DNA of 64,000 nt from Colletes latitarsis (Eukaryota; Arthropoda; Insecta; Hymenoptera; Colletidae): contig NW_027488367.1 of assembly GCF_051014445.1 (NCBI RefSeq), positions 29,559,501 to 29,623,500 of the forward strand. The letters run 5' to 3'. Made by a program: the position numbers and the translations under genes. The notes below the pieces were generated by a model, which saw only the letters and a list, made by a program, of their open reading frames with translations, did no database searches and was not told the origin of the DNA. Below are positions 40,892 through 52,064 of the stretch, in pieces; within the stretch, counting starts at the first letter, position 1, and the number at the start of each line of letters is the position of its first letter.

Positions 40892-42595
40892 TGAAACAGT
40901 CCATTAAACCTGGTTTGGATCAATATTTTAGAGGATAACGCATGTTAGGTCTAGGTTAGGTGTGGGATTTTCACTCATCAGACTCATACTTTCGCATTCT
41001 TCACATACTTGTTGAACGGATCCTGTGTTTTTCCTGGTTTGGATCACGTAGTAATGTGTGTCCACACTGAAACAATCAATTAAACCTGGTCTTGATAAAT
41101 ATTTTAGAGGATAACGCATTTTAGGTCTGGGATAGGTCTGGGATTTGCCCTCATCAGACTCATACTTTCGCACACTTCACATACTCGTTGAACAGATCCA
41201 AGGTTTTTTCAGGTTTGTATCACGTAGTAGTGTGGTACCACACTGAAACAGTCCATTAAACCAGGTTTCGATCAATCTTTTAGAGAATAATTCATGTGAT
41301 GTCTAGGTTAGGTCTGGGATTTGCTCTCATCAGGCTCATTCTTTCGCATATTTCTCATACATGTTGAACAGATCCTGGGTTTTTTCTGGTTTGGATCACG
41401 CAGTAATGTGGGACCACACTGAAACAATCAATTAAACCTGGTCTTGATAAATATTTTAGAGGATAACGCATGTTAGGTCTGGGTTAGGTCTAGGATTTGC
41501 CCTCATCAGGCTCATACTTACGCATTCTTCACATACTTGTTGAACTGATCCTGGGTTATTTCTGGTTTGGATCAGGTAGTAATGTGGTACCACACTGAAA
41601 CAGTCGATTAAACCTGGTTTCGATCAATATTTTAGAGGATAACGCAAGTTAAGTCTGGGATTGGTCTGGGATTTGACCTCATCAGACTCATACTTTCGCA
41701 CACTTCACATACTCGTTGAACAGATCCTGGGTTATTTTCTGGTTTGGATCGCATAGTAATGTGGTACCACACTGAAACAGTCGATTAAACCGGGTTTCGA
41801 TCACTATTTTTGAGGATAACGCATGTTAGGTCTAGGTTAGGCCTGGGATTTTCACTCATCAGACTCATACTTTCGCATTCTTCACATACTTGTTGAACGG
41901 ATCCTGGGTTTTTTCTGGTTTGGATCACGTAGTAATCTGGCACCACACCGAAACTGTCAATTAAACCTGGTTTCGATCAATATTTTAGAGAATAGTTCAT
42001 GTTAGGTCTAGGTTAGGCCTGGGATTTGCTCTCATCAGGGTCATACTTTCGCAGTTTTAACATACATGTTGACCTGATGGAGGGTTTTTTCTGCTTTGGA
42101 TCACGTAGTAAGGTGGTACCACACTGAAACAGTCCATTAAACCTGGTTTGGATCAATATTTTTGAGGATAACGCATGTTAGGTCTAGGTTAGGCCGAGGA
42201 TTTTCACTCATCAGGCTCATACTTTCGCATATTTCTCATACTTCATGGCTAGATCCTGGGCAGTTTCTGGATTGTACCACATAGTAATGTGGTACCACGC
42301 TGAAACAGTCGATGAAACCTGGTTTCGATCAATATTTTAGAGGATAACGCAAGTTAAGTCTGGGATAGGTCTGGGATTTGACCTCATCAGACTCATACTT
42401 TCGCGTTATTCTCATACTTGTTGAACAGATCCGGGGTTTTTTCTGGTTTGGATCACGTAGTAGTGTGGTACCACACTGAAACAGTCCATTAAACTTGGAT
42501 GCGATCAATATTTTAGAGGATAACGCATGTTAGGTCTGGGTTAGGTCTAGGATTTGCCCTCATCAGGCTCATACTTTCGCATATTTCTCATACTT
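40892..42595 (+). repeat. Long-range duplicated block, copy 2 (1,704 bp)
   Basis: Counterpart of 33,669-35,548, but 176 bp shorter. Near 42,000 an agaatagttcatg start joins directly to an aggcctgggattt middle. In copy 1 these parts lie one monomer apart. This fits an in-register loss of one monomer by unequal exchange. The loss made a hybrid monomer. Confidence 0.9.
41934..41957 (+). other. B-like tract inside family A
   Basis: The segment reads aatctggcaccacaccgaaa, a combination found in family B monomers (for example 42,990, 45,272, 46,683 and 50,380). It is flanked on both sides by A sequence. The copy-1 counterpart at about 34,711 has the A-type gtgggaccacactg. It lies exactly 1,056 bp (six monomers) before the same motif at the A/B boundary. 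Confidence 0.78.
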
Positions 42596-42978
42596 CATGG
42601 CTGGATCCTGGGCTATTTCTGGATTGGATCACGTAGTAATGTGGTACCACACTGAAACAGTCAATTAAGCCTGGTTTTGATGAATATATTAGAGAATAAT
42701 TCATGTTAGGTCTAGGTTAGGTCTGGGATTTGCTCTCATCAGGCTCATTCTTTCGCATATTTCTCATACTTGACGGCTAGATCCTGGGCTTTTTCTCGAT
42801 TGCATCACGTAGTAATGAAGTACAACACTGAAACAGTCAATTAAACCTGGTTTCCATCAATATCTTAGAGGACAACGCAAGTTAGGTCTGTGATAGGTCT
42901 GGGATTTGCCCTCATCAGGCTCATACTTTCGCGTTTTTCACATACTTGTTGAACAGGTCCTGGGTTTTTTCTGGTTTG
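42596..42978 (+). repeat. Last family A monomers before the boundary
   Basis: Two monomers of A type. They resemble 31,011-31,336 (offset 11,629), including the gttttgatgaatatatt and ttttctcgattgc variants. Confidence 0.85.
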
Positions 42979-42990
42979 GATCACGTAGTA
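42966..42990 (+). other. Family A to family B junction
   Basis: Upstream is pure A (gttgaacaggtcctggg near 42,950). From 42,990 the sequence is pure B (aatctggcaccac, then acgccggtta near 43,055). The switch falls in a stretch conserved in both families (ctggtttggatcacgtag), so the exact point cannot be fixed. Monomer phase is kept across the junction, and no extra bases are present. Confidence 0.9.
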
Positions 42991-45433
42991 ATCTGGCACC
43001 ACACCGAAACTGTCAATTAAACCTGGTTGCGATTAATATTTTAGAAGATAACGCCGGTTATGTCTGGGTAAGGTCTGGTATTTGCTATCTTCTGACTCAT
43101 ACTTTCGCATTTTTCGCATACTTGTTGTCCAGATCCTGGATTTTGTCCGGTTTGGGTCACGTAGTAATATGGTACCACACTGAAACAGTCAATCAAACCT
43201 GGTTCCGATTAATATTTTGGAGGATAGCGCCGGTTAGGTTTGTGTTAGGTCTGGTATTTGCAATCATCTTCCTCATACTTTCGCATTTTTCGCATACTTG
43301 TTGTCCAGATCCTGGATTTTGTCCGGTTTGGATCACGTAGTAATGTGGTAGCGCATCGAAACAGTCAATTAAACCCGCTCGCGATTAATATTTTGGAGGA
43401 TAACGCCGGTTATGTCTGAGTTACGTCTGGTATTTGCCAATACCAAGCTCATTCTTTCGCATTTTAAGCATACTTGAGTGGCCAGATCCTGGGATCTTGC
43501 TGATATGGATCACGTAGTAATGTGATACCACAGCGAAGCAGTCAATTAAACCTGGTTTCGGTCAATATTTTAGAAGATAACGCCGGTTATGTCTGGGTAA
43601 GGTCTGGTATTTGCTATCATCTGACTCATACTTTCGCATTTTTCGCATACTTGTTGTCCAGATCCTGGATTTTGTCCGGTTTGGGTCACGTAGTAATATG
43701 GTACCACACTGAAACAGTCAATCAAACCTGGTTCCGATTAAAATTTGGAGGATAGCGCCGGTTAGGTTTGTGTTAGGTCTGGTATTTGCAATCATCTTCC
43801 TCATACTTTCGCATTTTTCGCATACTTGTTGTCCAGATCCTGGATTTTGTCCGGTTTGGGTCACGTAGTAATATGGTACCACACTGAAACAGTCAATTAA
43901 ACCTGGTTCCGATTAATATTTCAGAGGATAACGCCGGTTAGGTTTATGTTAGGTCTGGTATTTGCAATCATCTGACTCAGATTTTCGCATTCTTCGCATA
44001 CTTGTTGGCCAGACCCTGACTTTTTCTGATTTGGATCACGTAGTAATCTGGTACCACACTGAAACAGTCAATTAAACCTGGTTGCGATTAATATTCTAGA
44101 AGATAAAGCCGGTTATGTCTGGGTTATGTCTGGTATTTGCAATCATTTGACTCATACATTCGCATTTTTCGCATACTTGTTGTCCAGATCCTGGATTTTT
44201 TCTGGTCTGGATTACATAGTAATGTGGTACCACACTGAAACAGTCAATTAAACCTTGTTCCGATTAATTTTTTAGAGGATAACGCCGGTTAGGTTTGTGT
44301 TAGGTCTGGTATTTGCAATCATCTGACTCAGACTTTCGCATTCTTCGCATACTTGTTGGCCAGATCCGGGGTTTTTTCCGGTTTGGATCACGTAGTAATA
44401 TGGTACCACACTGAAACAGTCAATTAAACCTGGTTCCGATCAATATTTTAGAGGATAACGCCGGTTAGGTTTGTGTTAGGTCTGGTATTTGCAATCATCT
44501 GACTCAGACTTTCGCATTCTTCGCATACTTGTTCGCCAGATCCGGGGCTTTTTCTGATTTGGATCACGTAGTAATGTGGTACTACACTGAAAAAGTCAAT
44601 TAAACGTGGTTCCGATTAATATTTTAGAGGATAACGCCGGTTATGTCTGGGTTAGTTCAGGTATTTGCAATCATCTGGCTCATACATTCGCATTTTTCGA
44701 ATTCCTGTTGGCCAGATCCTGGGCATTTTCTGATTTGGATCACGTAGTAATGTGATACCACACTGAAACAGTCAATTAAACCTGGTTTCGGTCAATATTT
44801 TAGAGGATAACGCCGGTTATGTCTGGGTTAGGTCTGGTATTTGCCATCATCAGACTCAGAATTCGCATTCTTCGCATACTTGTTGGCCAGATCCTGGGCT
44901 CTTGCTGATTTGGATCACGTAGTAATGTGGTACCACACTGAAAGAGTCAAATAAACCTGGTCCCGATTAATATTTTAGGCGATAACGCAGGTTATGTCTG
45001 GGTTACGTCTGGTACTTGCAATCATCTGGCTCATGCTTTCGCATTTTTCGCATACCTGTTGGCCAGATCCTGGGCTCCTGCTGATGTGGATCAGGTAGTA
45101 ATGTTTTACCACACCGAAGCAGTCAATCAAACGTGGTTGCGATTAATATTTTATAGGATAACGCCTGTTATGTCTGGGTTAGGTGTGGTATTAGCCATCA
45201 TGTAGCTCATACTTTCACATTTTTCGCATACTTGTTGGCCAGATCCTGGGTTTTTTTGATTTGGATCACGTAGTAATCTGGCACCACACCGAAACTGTCA
45301 ATTAAACCTGGTTGCGATTAATATTTTAGAAGATAACGCCGGTTATGTCTGGGTAAGGTCTGGTATTTGCTATCATTTGACTCATACTTTCGCATTCTTC
45401 GCATACTTGTTGGCCAGATCCGGGGTTTTTTCC
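42991..45433 (+). repeat. Family B monomers, left segment
   Basis: About 14 monomers. The block at about 43,045-43,330 and that at about 43,580-43,860 are near copies (gtaaggtctggtatttgcta followed by ttgtccagatcctgg and ccggtttgggtc). A monomer with cccgctcgcg at 43,374 is the first of eight such monomers in B. No gene. Confidence 0.86.
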
Positions 45434-45670
45434 GGTTTGGATCACGTAGTAATGTGGGACCACACTGAAACAGTCAATTAAACCTGGTCTTGATAAATAT
45501 TTTAGAGGATAACGCATGTTAGGTCTGGGATAGGTCGGGGATTTGCCCTCATCAGACTCATACTTTCGCATTCTTCACATACTTGTTGAACGGATCCTGG
45601 GTTTTTTCTGGTTTGGATCACGTAGTAATGTGGGACCACACTGAAACAGTCAATTAAACCTGGTTTCGAT
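45434..45670 (+). other. Family A tract embedded in family B (237 bp)
   Basis: A-specific bases (gtcttgataa, acgcatg, tcggggattt, ttcacata, ttgaacgg) fill about 1.35 monomers. B sequence resumes on both sides: ttttccggtttgg just before, and cgattaatattctag just after. It is identical to 39,804-40,040, 5,630 bp upstream. Because the monomer phase is undisturbed, it replaced B sequence and was not inserted. This fits gene conversion or a double exchange. Confidence 0.9.
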
Positions 45671-47078
45671 TAATATTCTAGAAGATAAAGCCGGTTATGT
45701 CTGGGTTATGTCTGGTATTTGCAATCATTTGGCTCATACTTTCGCATTTTTCGCATACTTGTTGTCCAGATCCTGGATTTTTTCTGGTTTGGATTACATA
45801 GTAATGTGGTACCGCACTGAAACAGTCAATTAAACCTGGTTCCGATTAATATTTTAGAGGATAACGCCTGTTATGTCTGGGTTAGTGTAGGTATTTGCAA
45901 TCATCTGGCTCATACATTCGCATTTTTCGAATTCCTGTTGGCCAGATCCTGGGTTTTTTTCTGGTTTGATTACGTAGTAATGTGGTGCCACAACGAAACA
46001 GTCAATTAAACCCGCTCGCGATTAATATTTTGGAGGATAACGCCGGTTATGTCTGAGTTACGTCTGGTATTTGCCAATACCAAGCTCATTCTTTCGCATT
46101 TTTCGCATACTTGAGTGGCCAGATCCTGGGCTCTTGCTGATCTGGATCACGTAGTAATGTGATACCAGACCGAAACAGTCGATTAAACCTGGTTCCGATT
46201 AATATTTTAGAGGATAACGCCGGTTATGTCTGGGTTAGGTCTGGTATTTACCATCATCTGACTCAGAGTTTCGCATTCTTCGCATACTTGTTGGCCAGAT
46301 CCTGGGCTCTTGCTGATTTGGATCACGTAGTAATGTGGTACCACACTGAAAGAGTCAAATAAACCTGGTTCCGATTAATACTTTAGGGGATAACGCCGGT
46401 TATGTCTGGGTTAGGTCTGGTATTTACCATCAGCTGACTCAGAGTTTCGCATTCTTCGCATATTTGTTGGCCAGATCCCGGGCGCTTGCTGATTTGGATC
46501 ACGTAGTAATGTTATACCACACCGAAACAGTCAATTAAAGCTGGTTCCGGTCAATATTTTAGAGGATAACGCCGGTTATGTCTGGGTAAGGTCTGGTATT
46601 TGCCATCATATGACTCATACTTTCGCATTCTTCGCATACTTGTTGGCCAGATCCTGACTTTTTCTGATTTGGATCACGTAGTAATCTGGCACCACACCGA
46701 AACTGTCAATTAAACCTGGTTGCGATTAATATTTTAGAAGATAACGCCGGTTATGTCTGGGTAAGGTCTGGTATTTGCTATCATCTAGCTCAGACTTTCG
46801 CATTCTTCGCGTACTTGTTGGCCAGATCCTGGGCATTTTCTGATTTGGATCACGTAGTAATAAGGTACCACACTGAAAGAGTCAATTGAACCTTGTTCCG
46901 ATTAATATTTTGGAGGATAACGCCGGTTAGGTTTGTGTCAGGTCTGGTATTTGCAATCACCTTCCTCATACTTTCGCATTTTTCGCATACTTGTTGTTCA
47001 GATCCTGGATTTTGTCCGGTTTGGATCACGTAGTAATGTGGTACCGTACCGAAACAGTCAATTAAACCTGGTTCCGAT
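45671..47078 (+). repeat. Family B monomers
   Basis: Eight monomers. The stretch 46,380-47,100 resembles about 50,076-50,796 (offset 3,696, or 21 monomers), marked by cccgggcgcttgctg at 46,477 and 50,173 and by gtaccgtaccg at 47,041 and 50,737. The cccgctcgcg variant is at 46,011. Confidence 0.86.
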
Positions 47079-47430
47079 TAATATTTTAGAAGATAACGCC
47101 GGTTGTGTCTGGGTTAGGTCTGGTATTTGCCATCATATGACTCATACTTTCGCATTCTTCGCATACTTGTTGGCCAGATCCGGGGTTTTTTCCGGTTTGG
47201 ATCACGTAGTAATATGGTACCACACTGAAACAGTCAATTAAACCTGGTTCCGATCAATATTTTAGAGGATAACGCCGGTTATGTCTGCGTAAGGTCTGGT
47301 ATTTGCTATCATCTAGCTCAGACTTTCGCATTCTTCGCGTACTTGTTGGCCAGATCCTGGGCATTTTCTGATTTGGATCACGTAGTAATAAGGTACCACA
47401 CTGAAACAGTCAATTAAACCTGATTGCGGT
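47079..47430 (+). repeat. Tandem dimer duplication in B, copy 1 (352 bp)
   Basis: Two monomers repeated directly at 47,431. Markers are ccggttgtgtctggg, atgtctgcgtaagg (47,281 and 47,633) and gtaataaggtacc. Confidence 0.92.
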
Positions 47431-47782
47431 TAATATTTTAGAAGATAACGCCGGTTGTGTCTGGGTTAGGTCTGGTATTTGCCATCATATGACTCATACT
47501 TTCGCATTCTTCGCATACTTGTTGGCCAGATCCGGGGTTTTTTCCGGTTTGGATCACGTAGTAATATGGTACCACACTGAAACAGTCAATTAAACCTGGT
47601 TCCGATCAATATTTTAGAGGATAACGCCGGTTATGTCTGCGTAAGGTCTGGTATTTGCTATCATCTAGCTCAGACTTTCGCATTCTTCGCGTACTTGTTG
47701 GCCAGATCCTGGGCATTTTCTGATTTGGATCACGTAGTAATAAGGTACCACACTGAAACAGTCAATTAAACCTGATTGCGGT
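47431..47782 (+). repeat. Tandem dimer duplication in B, copy 2 (352 bp)
   Basis: Direct copy of 47,079-47,430. Beyond 47,794 the sequence changes from agaagataacg to agaggacgacg. Confidence 0.92.
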
Positions 47783-48194
47783 TAATATTTTAGAGGACGA
47801 CGCCGGTTATGTCTGGGTTAGTTCAGGTATTTGCAATCATCTGGCTCATACATTCGCATTTTTCGAATTCCTGTTGGCCAGATCCTGGGCATTTTCTGAT
47901 TTGGATCACGTAGTAATATGGTACCACACTGAAACAGTCAATTAAACCTGGTTCCATTCAATATTTTAGAGGATAACGCCGGTTAGGTTTGTGTTAGGTC
48001 TGGTATTTGCCATCATCTGACTCAGAGTTTCGCATTCTTCGCATACTTGTTTGCCAGATCCTGGGCTCTTGCTGATTTGGATCACGTAGTAATGTGATAC
48101 CACACTGAAACAGTCAATTAAACCTGGTTTCGGTCAATATTTTAGAGGATAACGCCGGTTATGTCTGGGTTAGGTCTGGTATATGCCATCATCA
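47783..48194 (+). repeat. Family B monomers
   Basis: Just over two monomers, including one with an EcoRI site (ttcgaattcctg near 47,867). That variant recurs near 44,697, 45,927, 49,447, 53,317, 59,127, 60,707, 61,235 and 62,997. Confidence 0.85.
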
Positions 48195-49660
48195 GACTCA
48201 GACTTTCGCATTCTTCGCATACTTGTGGGCCAGATCCTGGGCATTTTCTGATTTGGATCACGTAGTAATGTTTTACCACACCGAAACAGTCAATCAAACG
48301 TGGTTGCGATTAATATTTTATAGGATAACGCCTGTTATGTCTGGGTTAGGTGTGGTATTAGCCATCATGTAGTTCATACTTTCACATTTTTCGCATACTT
48401 GTTGGCCAGATCCTGGGTTTTTTCCGGTTTGAATTACGTAGTAATATGGTACCACACCGAAACCGTCAATTAATCCTGATTGCGGTTAATATTTTAGAGG
48501 ACGACGCCGGTTATGTCTGGGTAAGGTCTGGTATTTGCTATCATCTGACTCATACTTTCGCATTTTTCGCATACTTGTTGTCCAGATCCTGGATTTTGTC
48601 CGGTTTGGGTCACGTAGTAATATGGTACCACACTGAAACAGTCAATCAAACCTGGTTCCGATTAATATTTTAGAGGATAACGCCGGTTAGGTTTGTGTTA
48701 GGTCTGGTATTTGCAATCATCTGACTCAGACTTTCGCATTCATCGCTTACTTGTTGGCCAGATCCTGGGTTTTTTTGATTAGGATCACGTAGTAATCTGG
48801 CACCACACCGAAACTGACAATTAAACCTGGTTGCGATTAATATTTTAGAAGATAACGCCGGTTATGTCTGGGTAAGGTCTGGTATTTGCTATCATTTGAC
48901 TCATACTTTCGCATTCTTCGCATACTTGTTGGCCAGATCCGGGGTTTTTTCCGGTTTGGATCACGTAGTAATATGGTACCACACTGAAACAGTCAATTAA
49001 ACCTGGTTCCGATCAATATTTTAGAGGATAACGCCGGTTATGTCTGGGTTAGTTCTCGTATTTGCTATCGTCTGGCTCAGACTTCCGCATTCTTCGCGTA
49101 CTTGTTGGCCAGATCCTGGGCATTTTCTGATTTGGATCACGTAGTAATGTGGTACCACACTGAAACAGTCAATTAAACCTGGTTGCGATTAATATTCTAG
49201 AAGATAAAGCCGGTTATGTCTGGGTTATGTCTGGTATTTGCAATCATTTGACTCATACTTTCGCATTTTTCGCATACTTGTTGTCCAGATCCTGGATTTT
49301 TTCTGGTTTGGATTACATAGTAATCTGGTACCGCACTGAAACAATCAATTAAACCTGGTTCCGATTAATATTTTAGAGGATAACGCCTGTTATGTCTGGG
49401 TTAGTGTAGGTATTTGCAATCATCTGGCTCATACATTCGCATTTTTCGAATTCCTGTTGGCCAGATCCTGGGTTTTTTTCTGGTTTGATTACGTAGTAAT
49501 GTGGTGCCACAACGAAACAGTCAATTAAACCCGCTCGCGATTAATATTTTGGAGGATAACGCCGGTTATGTCTGAGTTACGTCTGGTATTTGCCAATACC
49601 AAGCTCATTCTTTCGCATTTTTCGCATACTTGAGTGGCCAGATCCTGGGCTCTTGCTGAT
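48195..49660 (+). repeat. Spaced duplication in B, copy 1 (1,466 bp)
   Basis: Matches 52,065-53,530 at an offset of 3,870 bp (22 monomers minus 2). I found only about five substitutions (for example catcgcttac versus catcgcatac; gatcctgg versus gatccagg; taatctgg versus taatgtgg). It includes a cccgctcgcg monomer (49,530). Confidence 0.92.
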
Positions 49661-52064
49661 TTGGATCACGTAGTAATGTGATACCACACCGAAACAGTCA
49701 ATTAAAGCTGGTTTCGGTCAATATTTTAGAGGATAAAGCCGGTTATGTCTGGGTTAGATCTGGTAATTGGCATCATCTGACTCAGACTTTCGCATTCTTC
49801 GCATACTTGTGGGCCAGATCCTGGGCATTTTCTGATTTGGATCACGTAGTAATGTTTTACCACACCGAAACAGTCAATCAAACGTGGTTGCGATTAATAT
49901 TTTATAGGATAACGCCTGTTATGTCAGGGTTAGGTGTGGTATTAGCCATCATGTAGTTCATACTTTCGCATTTTTCGCATACTTGTAGGCCAGATCTCGG
50001 GTTTTTGTCTGGATAGGGTCACGTAGTAATGTGGTACCACACTGAGAGAGTCAAATAAACCTGGTTCCGATTAATATTTTAGGCGATAACGCTGGTTATG
50101 TCTGGGTTAGGTCTGGTATTTACCATCATCTGACTCAGAGTTTCGCATTCTTCGCATATTTGTTGGCCAGATCCCGGGCGCTTGCTGATTTGGATCACGT
50201 AGTAATGTTATACCACACCGAAACAGTCAATTAAAGCTGGTTCCGGTCAATATTTTAGAGGATAACGCCGGTTATGTCTGGGTTAGGTCTGGTATTTGCC
50301 ATCATATGACTCATACTTTCGCATTCTTCGCATACTTGTTGGCCAGATCCTGACTTTTTCTGATTTGGATCACGTAGTAATCTGGCACCACACCGAAACT
50401 GTCAATTAAACCTGGTTGCGATTAATATTTTAGAAGATAACGCCGGTTATGTCTGGGTAAGGTCTGGTATTTGCTATCATCTAGCTCAGACTTTCGCATT
50501 CTTCGCGTACTTGTTGGCCAGATCCTGGGCATTTTCTGATTTGGATCACGTAGTAATAAGGTACCACACTGAAAGAGTCAATTGAACCTTGTTCCGATTA
50601 ATATTTTGGAGGATAACGCCGGTTAGGTTTGTGTCAGGTCTGGTATTTGCAATCATCTTCCTCATACTTTCGCATTTTTCGCATACTTGTTGTCCAGATC
50701 CTGGATTTTGTCCGGTTTGGATCACGCAGTAATGTGGTACCGTACCGAAACAGTCAATTAAACCTGGTTCCGATTAATATTTTAGAAGATAACGCCGGTT
50801 ATGTCTGGGTTACGTCTGGTATTTGCCATCATATGACTCATACTTTCGCATTCATCGCATACTTGTTGGCCAGATCCTGACTTTTTCTGATTTGGATCAC
50901 GTAGTAATCTGGCACCACACCGAAACTGTCAATTAAACCTGGTAGCGATTAATATTTTAGAAGATAACGCCGGTTATGTCTGGGTAAGGTCTGGTATTTG
51001 CTATCATCTGACTCATACTTTTGCATTTTTCGCATACTTGTTGCCCAGATCCTGGATTTTGTCCGGTTTGGGTCACGTAATAATATGGTACCACACTGAA
51101 ACAGTCAATCAAACCTGGTTCCGATTAATATTTTGGAGGATAGCGCCGGTTAGGTTTGTGTTAGGTCTGGTATTTGCAATCATCTTCCTCATACTTTCGC
51201 ATTTTTCGCATACTTGTTGTCCAGATCCTGGATTTTGTCCGGTTTGGATCACGTAGTAATGTGGTACCGTACCGAAACAGTCAATTAAACCTGGTTCCGA
51301 TTAATATTTTAGAAGATAATGCCGGTTGTGTCTGGGTTAGGTCTGGTATTTGCCATCATATGACTCATACTTTCGCATTCTTCGCATACTTGTTGGCCAG
51401 ATCCGGGGTTTTTTCCGGTTTGGATCACGTAGTAATATGGTACCACACTGAAACAGTCAATTAAACCTGGTTCCGATCAATATTTTAGAGGATAACGCCG
51501 GTTATGTCTGCGTAAGGTCTGGTATTTGCTATCATCTAGCTCAGACTTTCGCATTCTTCGCGTACTTGTTGGCCAGATCCTGGGCATTTTCTGATTTGGA
51601 TCACGTAGAAATAAGGTACCACACTGAAACAGTCAATTAAACCTGGTTCCGATTAATTTTTTAGAGGATAACGCCGGTTAGGTTTGTGTTAGGTCTGGTA
51701 TTTGCAATCATCTGACTCAGACTTTCGCATTCTTCGCATACTTGTTTGCCAGATCCTGGGCTCTTGCAGATTTGGATCACGTAGTAATGTGATACCACAC
51801 TGAAACAGTCAATTAAACCTGGTTTCGGTCAATATTTTAGAGGATAACGCCGGTTATGTCTGGGTTAGGTCTGGTATTTGCCATCATCAGACTCAGAATT
51901 CGCAGTCTTCGCATACTTGTTGGCCAGATCCTGGGCTCTTGCTGATTTGGATCACGAAGTAATGTGATACCACACCGAAACAGTCAATTAAAGCTGGTTT
52001 CGGTCAATATTTTAGAGGATAACGCCGGTTATGTCTGGGTTAGATCTGGTAATTGGCATCATCT
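49661..52064 (+). repeat. Family B monomers between the spaced copies
   Basis: About 14 monomers. The part at about 49,678-49,950 is closely related to 51,964-52,236 (offset 2,286). The part at 51,040-51,260 is nearly the same as 61,952-62,172 (offset 10,912, exactly 62 monomers). An atctcgggtttttgtctgg variant near 49,996 is related to the divergent monomers at 57.3-57.6 kb. Confidence 0.85.

Larger units (their letters stand above)
1..42978 (+). repeat. Satellite array, family A (about 176-bp monomer)
   Basis: Head-to-tail tandem array of about 244 monomers. The landmark gtaatgtgg recurs at 181, 358, 534, 710 (variant), 886 and 1,062, giving steps of 176-177 bp. Each monomer reads in order: a GGTACC dyad or variant, a caattaaacctgg segment, an A/T-rich caatatttta segment, acgcatg, a doublet of ttaggtctggg, ctcatcag, tttcgca, cttgttgaacag, then a T-run and ggatcacgtag. 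Monomers vary most at the dyad (types ggtacc, gggacc, ggaacc, aagtacaac, gtgtcc), and the order of types defines higher-order repeats. No monomer is inverted and no foreign DNA interrupts the array. Not recognised as a named satellite. Confidence 0.97.

Noticed and set aside
42966..42990. Inversion breakpoint or transposon insertion at the A/B boundary
   Set aside because: Orientation and monomer phase are unchanged, and there are no terminal repeats, target-site duplications or extra bases.
42906..43340. Longest open frame (144 codons, plus strand) at the A/B boundary
   Set aside because: It runs over about 2.5 satellite monomers, including the junction. Its translation is an array of satellite translations in shifted frames, not a protein family.
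45434..45670. Insertion of a mobile element
   Set aside because: The tract replaces the corresponding B bases in register and is plain family A satellite.
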